Shown in pieces: positions 25,357 through 37,257 of a DNA stretch of 64,000 bases; positions within the stretch are counted from its first letter, which is position 1; every line of letters starts with the position of its first letter. A program made the position numbers and the translations under genes. The DNA comes from Gordionus sp. m RMFG-2023. Taxonomy: Eukaryota > Nematomorpha > Gordioida > Chordodea > Parachordodidae. Where the stretch lies: positions 31,544,508 to 31,608,507 of the forward strand of contig NC_088776.1 in assembly GCF_954871325.1 (NCBI RefSeq), written 5' to 3'. The notes under the pieces are model-generated. The model searched no databases. It was given only the letters and a program-made list of their open reading frames with translations, and was not told the DNA's origin.

Positions 25357-27640
25357 ATATATAAAAAGCCACAACACCACCCAAGAATATTAACTTTTAT
25401 AGTTTTATCAAATTCACTTGATATTTCAATAAAAATCTTGTTACACACATATTGTTCATTTATAGAATCTTTTATATTTTACATATATAATCTTTTATGA
25501 TTCCTGTCTTAATAATAAATATCATAGATGCACCTATATTTATTGTAGTAGCTGGTACTTTTAATTTTATGTAATATAGTGGCTTATAACTTAAAACAAT
25601 AATCACTCATAAGTTTATGTAAAAAATAGACCTGTATAGATAAAATCTACAAATTTTGTTACTAATAAGAGAAATAGGTGCTGTTAATTTTTTTATTTTG
25701 TATTATTAATTTTATTATAAAGGAAGAACTAAAGATAACTCCAAAAGTATATACTATTAAGATTCTCTTCATAGTTGATCTTTTGTTTTGATTATTTCAT
25801 CTTAATTATAAATGACAAATAAAAAAATATCTTTTATTTTTTTTCAATAAATACATAATGTAATAATATTATTTTTTGCTTGAGTATAAATTATATTATA
25901 CAAATTATTTATTTAAAGTATATTTAATAAGTATATAATGATATAAATGTATAGGCCTTGAAAAGGAAAAGAGGCCTTTGTTGCTTCTGGACATAATTCA
26001 TCTTCTTTTGTTGATTTTGTCCCATCCTAAATCAACATAGCCATGATATTCCCCTTTGTGTTTTTCAAAATCTATTTGCGTTTTAATAGAAATATAAGAA
26101 AAATAATATATCATAAATGGAAACTTTTCAAAATAAATTATCTTCGTAGACTAGTTTTGGCAATATTATATATGTATTAATATTTAATGCTGACAAATAA
26201 TGGATATCCAAACTACAAAATGGCGCTACAGCTGATTGCAATGTGAGGACATTTTTATCATACATTTAATGAATGAATCGCCAATCTATGTTATATATCA
26301 TTGGCCTAAACCCAATCAACAATTTTTGAAGGAGAGTATTAACGACCAATCCAAATCATAAAACTATTTGGTGGTTAGAGCTTCCTCTTAGATGACATGA
26401 TGGAAGCTAGATAAGCAATCGAGAAAATTATTGTGAGATATTAAATTTCTAAAAGATTATCTTCCATTTTAAATAATATATAAACGACTACACAGTTGAT
26501 CATTATTGTTTATCTAAAATATGCAATTATATGCTCTCAGCCGTGTAGTAATAATCTTAAATTACATAGCAACACAAATAATAGATGCTGGTTAATTTGC
26601 AGTAATAAAAATGACACTCACGATGTAAACTAATATCAGAATTTATTATGGTGGATAAATTGATAAAATAAAAACACTAAAAATCTTTTGAAGAAATAAT
26701 TATGCAAATATATTGAAGCCTGGAGTTATTTATACGGCAATGCCATATTAGAAATGAAACGTTTTCTAACTATAAAATAAGGACCAGAATGATATAATGA
26801 AACAATTAATATTTTACATAATGTCGCACCACCTTGATATATTATATCTTAAAATAATAGTAGTTTGTAATAATATCAAAAATATACTTGTATTAAAAAT
26901 TTAACTCAAGACTGTTTTTCGAAAAAGAAAAAATAGCTTTCCTAAAAACACGTAAAAGAAGAGAAGAAAAGATATCAAATTTATTACATCTATTGCAAAA
27001 TAAATAATAAAATGTTTAATTTTGAAAATTATTTATATCTAAATAGATGACGTTAAATACTTGAATACAATATGTTATTATATTTTTTATCAAAAACATT
27101 TATTAGTAAAATTTTTTATAATATTAACTGTAATATATTATACAACGGTCAAATACGTCTATAAAAGTGGCATTATATCTAATATTTTATAAACGACTAT
27201 ATATAGTAGAGGATTATAAACTATATATCAACGACCTTGAAAATATTTTTAAGGTATGATAATAAAATTTAATAAATATACAGTTTGATTAGTCATTTTG
27301 AACTCGGCTAATTACAATATTAAATTTATTAATTTTCAATTAATATATGATTATATATATTTAATTAGGGTTAAATAATAATTTAAATAATAAAAGTCAA
27401 TTAAACTTCAACTGTTAAAGCTAAATTAATATTTAGTGAGTTATTGATATTATATTTTTAATATATTGATTGCAAGCGGACATAGTGAAAATATAATTTA
27501 TATGTATTAATCTAATCTAATAATTAAAATAATATTCATTTAATAAAAATTTATAGTCTTATTTTCTAAATAATAAAATTATATCTGTATATTACTTATA
27601 GGAATTATAAAAGAAATCATTCAGTGGGCAATCAAAAAAA
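25357..27640. other. AT-rich sequence between nested element ends
   Basis: Apart from the inverted repeat arm at 26218-26312, I recognise no gene or element. Sequence is mostly AT-rich with short homopolymers. Confidence 0.4.
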
Positions 27641-28227
27641 TTTATTTTTAATTCAAGGGGATATTAAGGAGCCATTAAAAATTTTTTTGCTTCAGGGGGC
27701 TATTCAAATTTTTCAGGGGGATCGAACCCCTGTTCGCCCCCCCCCCCTAGTGACGCAACAGATATAAAGGAGCAGCAATAGTCGAAAAATTGTTTATAAA
27801 TATTGATATTAAATTATATATATATAAACTTACAATTCTTTAACTTTTCAGGTAACCGTGCGTCTAAAATTGCATTGACATTCTTGTTATGAGTCCCTAT
27901 TCACTAATGGTATGATATAAGAATTCAATCTTTTCTTTAAAAAATTACATTTTTTTAGGTCATTAATACATTTATCGAATTTTTTGTATGGATCTCAATT
28001 GATTCCCCAGTAATTATATCGTCCAAATATACCGTTACTCCAGGTAGTCCATTTAAAAAGGAATACATTGCTTGTTGAAAAATGGCTGGCGCTGAGGGTA
28101 CCCTAAACGGAAGTCGTGTGATGTGATAGAATCCTCTTAGCGTGTATTACTTCACAACTTTATTCCCCCCTCATCTAGTACTATTTGAAAATACTTTTCT
28201 GATAAATCTAATACCGTATATTTGGAT

Positions 28228-28440
28228 CTAGTGTTGTTAATTAGTCGATGGAAATCGACTAAAACGACTAATTTTGTAGACCAAAACAACTAATTTGTTC
28301 TACTAAAAGGATTAATATAGTAGACTAAAAGGACTTATTTAGTCGACTAAGTAGATCTATTTATTTGGCTTAGTCGACCCATTTAATCTGCTTGAATGGA
28401 CCAATTTAGTCGACTAAATCAAATTTTTGACCGCCTGCAC
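28228..28440. repeat. Cluster of TTAGTCGACTAA-type palindromic words (MITE end or whole MITE)
   Basis: At least eight copies of TTAGTCGACTAA, GACTAA or their variants lie within about 200 bp, starting right where recognisable RT sequence of the old gypsy fossil stops. This is the usual look of subterminal repeats of a small DNA element. Precise ends were not found. Confidence 0.55.
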
Positions 28441-29198
28441 CACTATTAGTCTAGTTCTTCCGACTAGTTGAGATATGATAGAATGAAACATAGAAAAGTC
28501 ACAAATATATTCGTTATTTTTACACTTTTTTGTTTTTCTTAAATTTTTTTTTAGCAAATGGGCAAAAATACATGTTAAATTAGAATTTAAATTTGGATGT
28601 ACCATAGAAAAGTGACAATTGTCATAATATTTATTTTTCATCTTTTTTGAATATTTTTAAAGAAACTGGTAAAAATATATATTGATACATCTCTTTAAAA
28701 TCATACGTATTTGCTTTTATCTTTAATTTATTTATATATTTATTCTGTAATCGTTTCTCCTTTTTCTTGTTACGTTTTGAAATAATAATATCTAGCATAA
28801 AATTAGTTTTCTCAGTAATAATTTTTTAAAAGTTTAATTATATCATCGTATGATATTTTAGTGAATGTCTTCGGTAAACACAAAGTAAATAATATTGAAT
28901 AAACTTGTAATCCAATATACACTACACTAATAAAAACGATTTTATGACGATATCTTTGATAGATATACTTATATCTCACACTTCTTTATATTGAATTTTT
29001 CCATTCGAAACTGCTCTATTGCGATGTTTTATTATTAGTGAACATTATTATAGTTAACTATATCATATTTTTGTACTTCAGTTTATATATCTAACAAATC
29101 AATCTAAATACATCAATTAATTATCATACACAATAAACAATATATATGAATACAATTAATCATATTATTTTAAGGTTAATTGATTCTATTACAGATTC

Positions 29199-30006
29199 TT
29201 TATTCAATATAAATATTTTCATAACACATAAAACTGCATTCAAAATAATACCATAAAAAACTCCTAATAATAAAAATCGTGTGATTGAAAAAATTCAAAT
29301 CACCTCACCTAATTTTAAAATTATGTGAGCAGATGTACATTAATATCTACAAATTGACAGTATTTATTTTTTGACAAACGCGTTTGTATTATACGTTCAA
29401 TTTTTTTGTCTTATGAAATTTTAAATGACAAGTCATCGCTAAATACAGATGGCAAAGATAATATAACGAAAATTATTTCACGAAGATATTCTAGTGAATT
29501 TAATATAAGGGAGTCAATATCGCGATAATTGCTAATAGTGATGCTATTTAGTTTGAAACATTTATTTTTATTATGATCATATTGAATAATATTTTTATAA
29601 AAATAGGATCAAGATTGATAGTTTTCTTTTAACCTTAATAAATTTATAAGTTTTATAAAATTTATTATTAGAATATAATTTTTTTGCTATCATGTCCTAT
29701 TTTTTCTACTAAGTCTTATTTTATAAGGATCGCGAAAAATGAACTCAGGCTTTATTAGTAGATTAATTGTTGAGTTCATTTTTAAAAATAAATTACATCT
29801 AAGTGAAATAAAGGATTTCTCCAATTCAAAATATTTAAAGTATAGATTTCTTTTTATCTTTTCTATTTACTTGGATATAAAATATTAGTATTTTCAAGAA
29901 ATTTAATAGGAATCTAATATTAAGACGCGGCATTAAGCAAGAAGTTTGCTAAAGTTTGGAAAGTACTAAATTTGTAGGTTGCAATACGTAATGCTTAATT
30001 ACAATA
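29199..30006. other. AT-rich spacer without recognised features
   Basis: No open frame or repeat with recognisable content between the old gypsy LTR remnant and the hAT element starting at 30015. Confidence 0.4.
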
Positions 30007-30014
30007 CATATAGC

Positions 30015-31374
30015 TAGACCTGTGCCCTGCGTGGCCGTTGACCGATGCTTTTGGCTCGAAAATGCCACCATTTATAAAGATCAAGCTGGCGCACCATCGG
30101 AAAATTTTTTAAAAATAATTTCCATATTTTATGCATTTATATTCTAATAAGTGGCTAACATCGCTGTTGTACATTTTTTATGTTAATCAGATTTTTTATG
30201 AGTTCTTGTTTTATACCTATTTTGTCATGATAATTACTTGACTCATTTTAAAATTCTATCAATCAAAAATCTAAAATTTCAAAAGTTGCCATAATTTACA
30301 TATTTTTAAAATAGAGTTCCAATGTTAGAAAGGGGTTTTGATTAGGTAAATATGAACACCACTTATGCTTGGGTCATGTCTAGTTACGGTGAAACTATTA
30401 AATATCTTTTATTGAAAATTAATATCAAAAGAATAAGAGAAATTATTACTGCTCTAAGATATAAACTGCAGGGATTGAATTTGAGTTCGAGGCAGCTCAA
30501 AGAAAATGGATCTAGTAGAATGAATATTAGCTTTTCTTTCAAAATTTAAAGAAACAGTTGAATTTCTATACACATAAAAAGGCTTATCTAGAGTATTACA
30601 TAATTTTTAGAAGAGAAATTGAAACAAATTTAACAATAAAAGATAAATATAGCTCAGAAATTCTCTAAAGGAAAATATGCTGAAAAAGACTTGCGCTACG
30701 ACTTCGGATTTGTGAACTGCAGGTAATATATAAATGTGTTCATTTATTTAATTTACTTCAAAACAAATCTATGTGTTAGCTTCTCTTCTAGACTCAAGAT
30801 TGTCATTGTATATAATAGAACAGAATTACTCAGCTTCCACATCTAAGAATCAAGAGAAAATATTAAATTCAAATTATTTGACAAAATTAGCAACTTAACA
30901 TTCGATAAGTACTAATTATGATTCCACTAATGCCATATTCTTATCGGAAAACCCTATTCACAAGATATGGATGTTCTAAATTTATGAGTATCGAAATTTC
31001 TAATCTTACCACGCTAGCAAAAAATATTATTAGTGTTCTAACAACTAGTACACTTAGTAAAAGAGTTTTCTCTACCGCTGGGTTGACTTTGAATTTAAAA
31101 ATCACCATTATGTTCAAATAATTTTAATAAAATTATTTTTATACAGGATATAATTATAAAATTATGAAATCGATTTAAAATTTATAATCAGTTTTCTCTT
31201 TAATAAAGATCTAAAGATATGCCGAGATATCGTACTGTAGTCACTACAGGTAAGGTATATCTTATTTTAATTTTTCTAAAAAAAATTATTTAGCAATTAA
31301 AAAAAATTTAAGCTCCGCCGATTAGTCTTGAAACTTGCACCGGTCACCGATAGTTTCGTCGGCTATCAGGTCTA
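30015..31374 (+). mobile_element. hAT element, TAGACCTG family, with transposase remnant
   Basis: The ends are TAGACCTG and CAGGTCTA, flanked by CATATAGC and CATATAGG (7 of 8 bases match). The plus strand carries transposase pieces: ITALRYKLQG near 30450, and near 31070 KRVFSTAGLTLN, the conserved ERxFS(T)AG core of the hAT C-terminal dimerisation domain. Several stops interrupt the frame. It is the same family as the element at 47581-49022, which shares TALRYK, the VFSTAGLTLN motif and the termini. Confidence 0.8.
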
Positions 31375-32693
31375 CATATAGGTTAGTGCAATAACATATA
31401 TTATTTTGTTTATCTTAGTTGTTACTCAGAATTAAAACTTAAAGCAATGATATTGCTAAGCAAAAATTTCAATTTTCTCATATTGAATTGCTCATCGCTC
31501 AGATATTTTCACTATTTATTTATTTTTAAGTGCATAAGCAATATTATTTTAGTTTTTATAGTAAAGAATACTTTTACAATCATCTAATTTATGTGATAAA
31601 GAGATGAGGTAGGGGGTAGACATTTTTATAAAAAATATCTAAATAAATGCGTCCTAGTTCTTTGATCTAATCCATTGATAGGAAGGTGGGGAAAGGGGAG
31701 GATATAAAAACTACCTGATATAAATCTCAATAATAGTATTAAATGAAAGCTAATTAAAAAATATCACTACTAGTTTATGATATAAATCTCGATAGTATTA
31801 AATGAAAGTTAATATAGAACCTGAGCTTTAAGAAAAATTTTATTGTAAAATAATCATAAAAAAGTATTAAATACAAATATATAGAACCTGATCTTTAGGA
31901 AAAAAATTTATTGTAAAATAATAATAAAACGTATTAAATAGAAATATGTTCATGTATAAAATTTAATTATAAAAATCGCATTCATGCCAGCATGTATCCG
32001 AAAATGCATTTTTTGCAGTGTTCCCAGGTTGTTGTCATCATAGACCTCAATTTTGAAAGGCAAAACTTGCAAATAATATCAATAGATTCGGTAAGATTTC
32101 CCTTTCTTCCGATGAGTATTTTCCTAATTATCTCCGATATGACAGTATAAGGAATTTCTAAGTGATAAAAAAAATACTTAGATTTTGACTTATCATTCAT
32201 AATTTTTAAGAGCCAAATGTTCTAAATCATAAATAATGATAAAAAAATTATATTTTGGAAAATATTTTTTAATAAAAATAAAATAAGAAAAAAATTTATT
32301 ATGCAAGCGCGTCTGAATATAAAAATTTGGATATTTATCTGTCTAGTTGAGGGATGAAAAGAGAATATATTTATAACATAATATTTCCACATGGGGTCTC
32401 AAATGAAAGCTAATAAAAGGATGTGTTTACCTTATTATTCATCAATATATTTTAGGGGAAAATTTGGGGGAGAGGGGGATAAAAATTAAAGCATAATATA
32501 TCGACTGAATCTCAAGATAAAAATAACCTTCGACTTTTGTTAATCATTTCCATCATGATATGAAGTAATTGTTAGAGATTGCTCTAGCCGATCTATTTAG
32601 TGGTGATTATAATATATTTTGATATGGATTATCAAAGCTTAAATAATTTTAAAATATAATAAAAAAATAACCTAGTAAAAATTAAATAATTGA
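31375..32693. other. Spacer with a short tandem duplication
   Basis: Two ~68-bp copies at about 31810-31876 and 31879-31945 share 'atatagaacctga', 'ttattgtaaaataat' and 'gtattaaata'. A minus-strand frame at 31982-32200 contains two CxxC pairs (CKFC, CKKC) but I do not recognise it; it may be noise or a zinc-binding fragment. Confidence 0.45.
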
Positions 32694-32701
32694 TTTAGTA
32701 T

Positions 32702-34257
32702 CAGTGTTTTTAAACGCTACTTGTAAAAGTAGCACGCTACCGCTATCGCTATTTGTTAAAAAAAGTAGCGTGCTACCGCTATCGCTATTTGTCAAAAAAA
32801 GTAGCTCGCTATTAGCTAGCTACTTTTTATAAAAAAAATTACAAAGAAAATTTTTATTTTTTGCTTATAATGTTATTGTATAGTAAATATATAAAAATCA
32901 ACATTTATAAATATTAAAATATTGTTAGTTTTGATTATAAAAAATTTATGTAATAAAAATAAATATTTATGGTAATTTGTTGCATTTTAATAATAAAATC
33001 ATTTCAATATTATAATCCCCAAGTCTAGAGCGACGATCAGAAAGTATATGTTTTGCCTTATTAAATAATCTCTCGACACTAGCACTTGAGGGTAAGGGCG
33101 TATTTAATCTTATATACATATTTTTAATATAAGATAGATTATCAATAATTTTATTTACAAGTACATCGTATGTTTGGCACCCTATTATCATTTTGAGGGC
33201 TAATGCCACAGATCTTCTTTTTAAAGTTCTAGGGTCTAGTCAATGGCTTGTGATTCCCAAATAAGCTCAAAAATATTTAATCAGATCAATTTATAAATAT
33301 GAACAAGTTTTTACCTTCTGTTATGTGTTCAACTATCTCCCATGGTACATATATATGATATCTCTGATTACTCTAATATTAGAGCATCTTTCATCACTTT
33401 AAAGTTATCTGCTATTTTATTCATTAGTGTCTGGCGGCATAAAATTGTAGGGGGACAGAGTTTTAATCATCATGGTAAATGATGGATTATCAACTAAAGA
33501 CATTGGCTGAACTGTATAAATTATAAAATCAACAATAACTTTATCAGCCGATTTCTGAGAAATATTGTCATTTGCATTATTCATTAATTTGGTTTGAATT
33601 GAATTGAATTAGTCTTTTTGGATGTAGAGTCGCCTATAAAATTATTTAGATGTTTCTCCATTTCCTTAAAACTCATGAACAGTCTTATAAAATAAATATT
33701 ATTAGAATGTAAAAATGACAATTTACCTTTAGGTGTTTCTTGAGGTTATAGCTACTGGATTGATTTGGGGAAATATTTTTTTTTACATTTTAAACAAATA
33801 AATTTGAAACCAGTTTTGGTTATATATTTATTTTAAAAAATTTTCAATCTAGGGAATGGTAAATTTGTATTATAGCTATTAAGAACATTTTCTTCCCTTG
33901 GTATCTTCCATTTCATTAATATCATTGTCTGAATCACTTTCAACGATTTGGATATCCATAGGCGATGACATTTTAAATTATTAACACGTGATTTAGGTTT
34001 ATAATACAAATGAAAATATAAATTACAAATTGAAATTATATTTTAATTTCAAAATTAAATAATAAAAATTATAATTAATTATGATATTATATTTAAATTT
34101 TCATGTTTATACTTACATTCATTATATTTTTTAAAAATAGCGAAGTAGCGGCTACTTAGCTACTTTCAAAAAAAGTAGCGCGCTAAAAAATTAAATAATT
34201 ACAAAAAAGTGCTTAGCCATAGCTACCAAAAAGTAGAGCGCTACTTTAATAACTCTG
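32702..34257 (-). mobile_element. hAT element, AGTAGCGCGCTA family, exact 8-bp target duplication
   Basis: The ends are CAGTGTTTTTAAA and, inverted, CAGAGTTATTAAA. Flanking TTTAGTAT occurs exactly on both sides (32694-32701 and 34258-34265). Subterminal AGTAGCGCGCTA words are abundant. The minus strand carries a transposase start near 33972 (MDIQIVES) and a C-terminal dimerisation domain at 33209-32967 (PLPSSASVERLFNKAKHIL, RRSRL). The central catalytic region is shortened and disrupted, so this is an internally deleted copy. Confidence 0.88.
32967..33209 (-). pseudogene. hAT transposase C-terminal dimerisation domain
   Basis: The 80-residue frame contains TPLPSSASVERLFNKAK and LSDRRSRLGDYNIEMILLLK. 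These match the hAT C-terminal signature: P-S-S-ASVERLFS followed by R-x-RL and a Leu-rich helix. In intact transposases this segment drives dimer or oligomer formation. It is the best-preserved coding piece of the element at 32702-34257. Confidence 0.8.
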
Positions 34258-34299
34258 TTTAGTATTAATTAAAAATTGATATTTTCGATAAATTATAAC

Positions 34300-35320
34300 T
34301 ATTAAAAAATTATTGGCTTAAATGGATTATTTCAATTTCCACCCTCCAAAGAAATCTCGCCTAGGTTTTCTTAGGACATGTTGAGTGGACTAACAACGTG
34401 TTAAATTGTTGTTCATACTAGTTGGTTTATTGACAAAATGGCCGAGATCATTTCCTTGGGTTGTACTCTGCCCGCCGGTATTATTGCTACGCAATACACC
34501 ATTCATCACGATATAGTCTTCTTTCAATCCGAACGGGTAGCTTAGTGACAAAGTAGCCTTTGTGGGTAGAGGTCGTAGAGTTTTCATGTATGGGAATCTG
34601 CAAAAAGGCTTGCTTAAAATCTATTTTAGTAAATTTCCTGCCCTTAGATAATTTCACAATCCGATCGATATCCTTTAGTCATGCACCAACTCACGAGTCA
34701 TTTCGTCAATCCTGGCATATACATTCTCCGATGGGGTATGATTCTAGGCACAGCTTCATTTCCCTGATTGTTTTGGGTTTGTTGGAGCGTGTTTACTCAA
34801 AACCCTTTTTCATTGTCGAAATCACCTTCTTGAGATCAATGTTTAATATTATTGAAGGCTATGGCCTCCAGCGTTTGTGTGTTTCCTTCAAACTTCACGT
34901 CATTGGCTAGGCCTCCATGAACATAAAAGTGAGAATGTAGATGGGTAAATAAACTATTACATATTATTATACAATCGTTTTATTCAAATTCAATATCTCT
35001 TCTACAAATTATAAACATTTGTTTAATCATGATTTGCATTTTTACATTTTAAAATAATCCTATTTTCTCAAATTCATAATCATTTTATATAATATTTATA
35101 TAATATGTAAATATAAAATAAATAAACAATCATTCTACAATGTTAATAATTTTAAGTTGATCGCTCGAAGTGTTAATTAATTTTTTTTATTAAATTAATC
35201 TATAATATAATAAAATAAAAAAAATCAGTCTTACCGTAAAGTAATAGGTTACTTTACTGTAAATGGATTATTTCAACATTCCATCCTCCAAAGAAATCCC
35301 ACCTAGGTTGCTGATGATCC
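34300..35320. mobile_element. LTR-like repeat sequence and unidentified flanking fragment
   Basis: A sequence at about 34925-35320 ('tgagaatgtagatgggtaaa' to 'aaatcccacctaggtt') recurs in the same orientation at 41351-41690 and inverted at 36705-36858 plus 40594-40765. Its last part ('aaatggattatttcaa', 'ctccaaagaaatc') appears again at 34317-34360. The region 34390-34910 between has a higher GC content and looks like decayed retroelement sequence, but I cannot identify a domain with confidence. Confidence 0.5.
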
Positions 35321-35328
35321 ATTTATCG

Positions 35329-36696
35329 TAGTGCTGTAAACATTTCTAAAAAATCGACCGCTTTTGCGTCAACGTTCATTGACAAAATTCGAACGCCTTC
35401 ACGTTCACTTTCAGGAACGCGTTTACGTTCATGAACGGGTTCACGTTCGTTCAAAATTTTATGTTAATTTTTTTTAAAATTTAATTTAATATAAATAAAT
35501 GTCTTACATGTTTCAACACAATATCTCAGCCATGTTAAAAAATAATATCGTTTTATTTTGATAATAATTATAAATACAATATAATGTAGCGAATAAAAAG
35601 TTATTTTTATTTATAAAAAATTTTTTTTATTAATTTTTAATAACAATTGTTTTTCAAAATTTTCATCTGACAGGAACGCTTGGCAGTTAATACAGCATTA
35701 GCTCTACTAACAACGCGCTCTACATGGCATTTATTGTTTTGTCATTTGCTTCAAAAAATTATAAGTTATCCTCCAATCCATCCTCTACTTCCTCGTCAAA
35801 AAAAGGATATCTCGATATTAACAGAAGTTCATTTTTTATAGGTTCGTTATGTGGAAGTTTTATCCATGGCCCTTGAAGCTTGAATACAGGATGTATAATT
35901 GCTGAAAGAATATATAGATCTTCATACATATGTTCAAATCTTCAAAAAAATAAAATATATGTAATTAATATGATAGCAATAGGTTTAATGTCTTTTATTA
36001 ATCCTATTTAATACCGCGTCCATCAATGGTTGACCATATTTAGGCCACTAATTTTTTTAATTTTAAAATAACTATCATTATTGTTGGGGTCAAATCGCCC
36101 AAATGCATTTTTTCCTCAAATTTAATGATTTTACTTAGTTATATTATATCATATAAAATAATTAATATTACAATCAAATGTCGTTTTAAATTGGAATTGA
36201 AGATTTTGAAACTGATCTAATACTTTTTGGGCACATTTTACATTTGGTAAATATTGAATTAGTTCCTTCAATATAGGATGTCACTGTAAAATATTTATCA
36301 TATTTGGGCCATGGTAATGTTAATTCATCTGATTTTGAATTTTTAGAATAAGATGATGATGAAATAATAATATCCATGCTTATGCTAATCTATTAATTAA
36401 AAATATAAACAATAATATTCAAATTAATAAACTATTAATAATGGCGTGTTAAAAAATTGAAATGTGAAAAAGGAAAAACAGTTGTTTATAAAATATAAGA
36501 CTTTTTTCTTAAAAAATTCGAATATCAAATTTTTCAAATAAATAAAAATAAAATTTAAAATTGAATGAACGTTAAATTCAAACGCGTTCATCATGAAAAA
36601 GCGTTCACGTTCAAAGTTCGTTAAAAATAAAAAGAACGCCATTCATCATTTTTTTCATAAAAAAGAACTACGTTCACGAACGCGTTCATAACACTA
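35329..36696 (-). mobile_element. hAT element, GAACGCGTTC family
   Basis: The ends are TAGTGCTGTAAAC and, inverted, TAGTGTTATGAAC. Flanks ATTTATCG and ATTTACCG match at 7 of 8 positions. Clusters of GAACG/CGTTC words lie just inside both ends. The minus strand carries an N-terminal piece at 36377-36186 (LPWPKYDKYF…CKMCPK, BED-finger-like) and near 35700 a C-terminal piece reading VERVVSRANAVLTAKRS, the hAT dimerisation motif. The middle is deleted. Confidence 0.8.
36186..36377 (-). pseudogene. N-terminal BED-like zinc-finger fragment of a hAT transposase
   Basis: The frame reads MDIIISSSSYSKNS, then [14 protein letters not shown] and CKMCPKSIRS. An aromatic (W, YF) segment followed by CxxC is typical of BED fingers that bind transposon ends. 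The same N-terminus occurs on the plus strand near 16144. The rest of the finger (distal His/Cys) is not in frame. Confidence 0.6.
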
Positions 36697-37257
36697 ATTT
36701 ACCGTAAAGTAATCTTTTATTTTACGGTAAGACTGATTTTTTATTATTTTTTAATAATATAGATTAACTTAATAGATTTTTAGTTGACACTTCAGCGACC
36801 AACTTAAAATTATTATCATTGTAAAATGATTGTTTTATTATTTTATATTAATATATTACAGAGACCTGCAGAGGTACCATTTGCACGGCCCGGCCCGGTT
36901 TTAAATTTTTTAGGCCCGGCCCGGATATTTAAAAAAAATTTTTACGGCCCGGCCCGGATTTAAAAATTTAAGGCCCGGCCCGGATATTTTTTTAAAAAAT
37001 TTTTTACGGCCCGGCCCGGAATTTTTTTTAAATTATATTCGATCTGGTTGTATATACAAAAATTAACCTATGAGGTATTTTACCATATTTTTCAGCTAGT
37101 ATTATCGCTTATTATTTAAAAAATACATGTAAAAGCTAATATTTTGAGAATATTATATTGAATTTATAAAAATTATAAAACTGTTATTTATAAAAATGGA
37201 TATTTTGAGCATATACTATATTTTATATTGCATTTATAAAAATAAAACTAATATTCA

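Larger units (their letters stand above)
19907..26315. mobile_element. Second inverted-repeat layer (~85-bp TIRs) around the young gypsy element
   Basis: About 85 bases at 19913-19998 recur inverted at 26218-26312. Shared phrases include 'aacatagattggcgattcat', 'tcctcacattgcaatcag' and 'ctgtagcgccattttgt'. The repeats are close to identical apart from a small indel. Just inside the left arm, and again at 25262-25356, lies a direct duplication ('caatacaaaataaattctca', 'aaaatataagactcaagata'). Confidence 0.65.
19563..27761. mobile_element. DNA element with CAGGGGCGTCGCTAG-type terminal inverted repeats, inserted in the old gypsy fossil
   Basis: The left end reads CAGGGGCGTCGCTAG; the right end, inverted, reads CTGTTGCGTCACTAG. 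Flanks 'acataaat' and 'atataaag' agree at 6 of 8 positions, as expected for an old hAT-type 8-bp target duplication. G-rich/C-rich subterminal sequence ('gagggggg', 'cagggggct', 'cccccccc') is present at both ends. The interruption falls between RT and RNase H parts of the older minus-strand gypsy pol, supporting the boundaries. No transposase is recognised inside. Confidence 0.55.
18805..29198 (-). mobile_element. Old Ty3/gypsy element fossil, split by later insertions
   Basis: Diverged direct repeats at about 18805-18960 and 29021-29198 (sharing 'tttattattagtgaac', 'aatctaaatacatcaatta', 'taaggttaattgatt') look like LTR remnants. Between them, on the minus strand, reverse-transcriptase sequence lies at about 28240-27850 (PSAPAIFQQAMY-like and VYLDDI) and RNase H sequence at about 19560-18990 (DASQHKIGSVLSH, FASRTLNAA, VDILSRFPID). 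The two halves are separated by the DNA element at 19563-27761. Integrase is not seen. It is heavily decayed (many breaks) and clearly much older than the element nested in it. Confidence 0.7.

Noticed and set aside
34560-34910. Plus-strand 116-codon frame
   Set aside because: No recognisable domain, in a retroelement-like patch with no frame clearly better than the others.
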